7,228 nt of DNA. Source: JARRLC01 sp037387425. Its GTDB lineage: Bacteria; Pseudomonadota; Alphaproteobacteria; Rhizobiales; Rhodomicrobiaceae. Below the pieces are notes generated by a model. The model was not told the DNA's origin, ran no database searches, and saw nothing but the letters and a program-made list of their open reading frames with translations. The stretch is taken from positions 1 through 7,228 of the forward strand of contig JARRLC010000127.1 of assembly GCA_037387425.1 (NCBI GenBank), written 5' to 3'. The position numbers and the translations under genes are program-made. Positions 6,629-7,228 of the stretch are shown piece by piece (the stretch's first letter is position 1; each line of letters opens with the position of its first letter).

Positions 6629-7228
6629 AGCCACCCGTTTTCAACCGGCATTCGACTCTCCTGAGCTTGGTCGAAGGATCCATCGCCATCGCCAACACCT
6701 CGCGCCGCAGTTGAATGTCTGGCGAAAGCTGCGCTCGCGTGAAAACCTCCGCCAATGCTGCGTGTGCGGCCTCCGCGCTAGCCGTTGAGAGACTGGGGGG
6801 CAACACAAGCGCAACCTTTTCGTGATCTTCCCGGAGGATACGGAAATCGGTGATATCGCGCGCAGCGTCCAGAACCGCATTGCGCATCACATCCGGCGTA
6901 ACGAGAATCGGAGGGCCATCCGCCCGTGCGAAGACAAAGACATCGTCCATTCTGCCGATGACCTCGTCCACCACCCGCAGCGGTGAACCGCACGGGCAAG
7001 GCTCATCCGCGAGCCGCAGAAGGTCGTTCATCCGGTAGCGGGCCATGATCTGGAACTGACGGCGGAAACCGGTCACCAGCGGCGTAACGAGACCATCCGC
7101 CACTGGTTTGAATTCGAAAAAATTCGCGTCTTCAGCCAGATGTAAGCGTCCGTGCGAACAACTGACAGCGAACAGACCTTCACTCGCCATATAGATTTGC
7201 CCAAGCGTCAGCCCGAAACGCGCTTCGA
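6627..7228 (-). CDS. PaaK/coenzyme F390 synthetase-like adenylate-forming enzyme, C-terminal part
   Basis: The reading frame runs off the right edge, so only the last 199 codons are seen. An ATG at 7190 is internal, because the frame stays open upstream of it and reads EARFGLTLGQIY before that Met. The sequence fits the C-terminal half of the phenylacetate-CoA ligase/CoF synthetase family (COG1541), usually about 400-450 aa, which activates carboxylic acids as acyl-adenylates. Visible signatures are IYMASEGLFAV (the Y-x-x-x-E-G segment of the adenylate-forming core), HGRLHLAEDANFFEF, and RMNDLLRL followed by CPCGSPLR and GRMDDVFVF at the hinge to the small C-terminal domain. The small domain then continues to the TGA at 6627. 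The acid and acceptor are unknown; despite the name, F390 chemistry is unlikely outside methanogens. It is the most upstream visible gene of a co-translated operon. Confidence 0.8.
   Translation of the reverse strand, partial: EARFGLTLGQIYMASEGLFAVSCSHGRLHLAEDANFFEFKPVADGLVTPLVTGFRRQFQIMARYRMNDLLRLADEPCPCGSPLRVVDEVIGRMDDVFVFARADGPPILVTPDVMRNAVLDAARDITDFRILREDHEKVALVLPPSLSTASAEAAHAALAEVFTRAQLSPDIQLRREVLAMAMDPSTKLRRVECRLKTGG

Noticed and set aside
7188..7190. ATG at 7190 as the start of a 187-aa gene
   Set aside because: The frame stays open upstream to the window edge and reads family-like sequence before this Met, so it is an internal residue of a truncated gene.

Overview
The window looks like chromosomal DNA from an alphaproteobacterium, most likely of the Hyphomicrobiales (Rhizobiales) group. 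This is an inference from moderate-to-high GC, codon use, the protein families present and the style of the intergenic repeats. No rRNA, tRNA or lineage marker fixes it. There are five protein genes, one of them cut by the right edge, and no sign of phage, transposon, CRISPR or RNA genes.

Layout. Positions 1-338 carry no gene. They hold two tandem, diverged hairpin units (about 10-127), a larger two-part hairpin (126-184), weak inverted repeats (234-279) and a GC-rich hairpin (301-326) just downstream of the first gene. Minus-strand gene 339-3164 encodes a membrane-anchored patatin-like hydrolase. A 142-bp divergent intergenic region (3165-3306) separates it from plus-strand gene 3307-4497, an ATP-grasp ligase. 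That gene runs tail-to-tail into a minus-strand operon, overlapping it by 16 bp. In order of transcription, from high to low coordinates, the operon contains the 3' end of a PaaK/coenzyme-F390-synthetase-like adenylate-forming enzyme (6627-7228, partial), a GNAT/FemAB-like acyltransferase candidate (5468-6616) and a Rieske non-heme iron oxygenase (4482-5471).

How they may work together. The three operon genes are tightly coupled: 10 bp between the first two, with a Shine-Dalgarno sequence over the upstream stop codon, and an ATGA overlap between the next two. An acid-activating enzyme, an acyl-transfer enzyme, an oxygenase and a convergent ATP-grasp amide/peptide-type ligase together suggest a small, uncharacterised pathway making or modifying an acylated or amidated metabolite or lipid. 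The product cannot be read from the sequence, and the cluster continues beyond the right edge. The patatin-like gene is divergently placed. It could be involved in lipid turnover linked to this pathway or be an unrelated neighbour.
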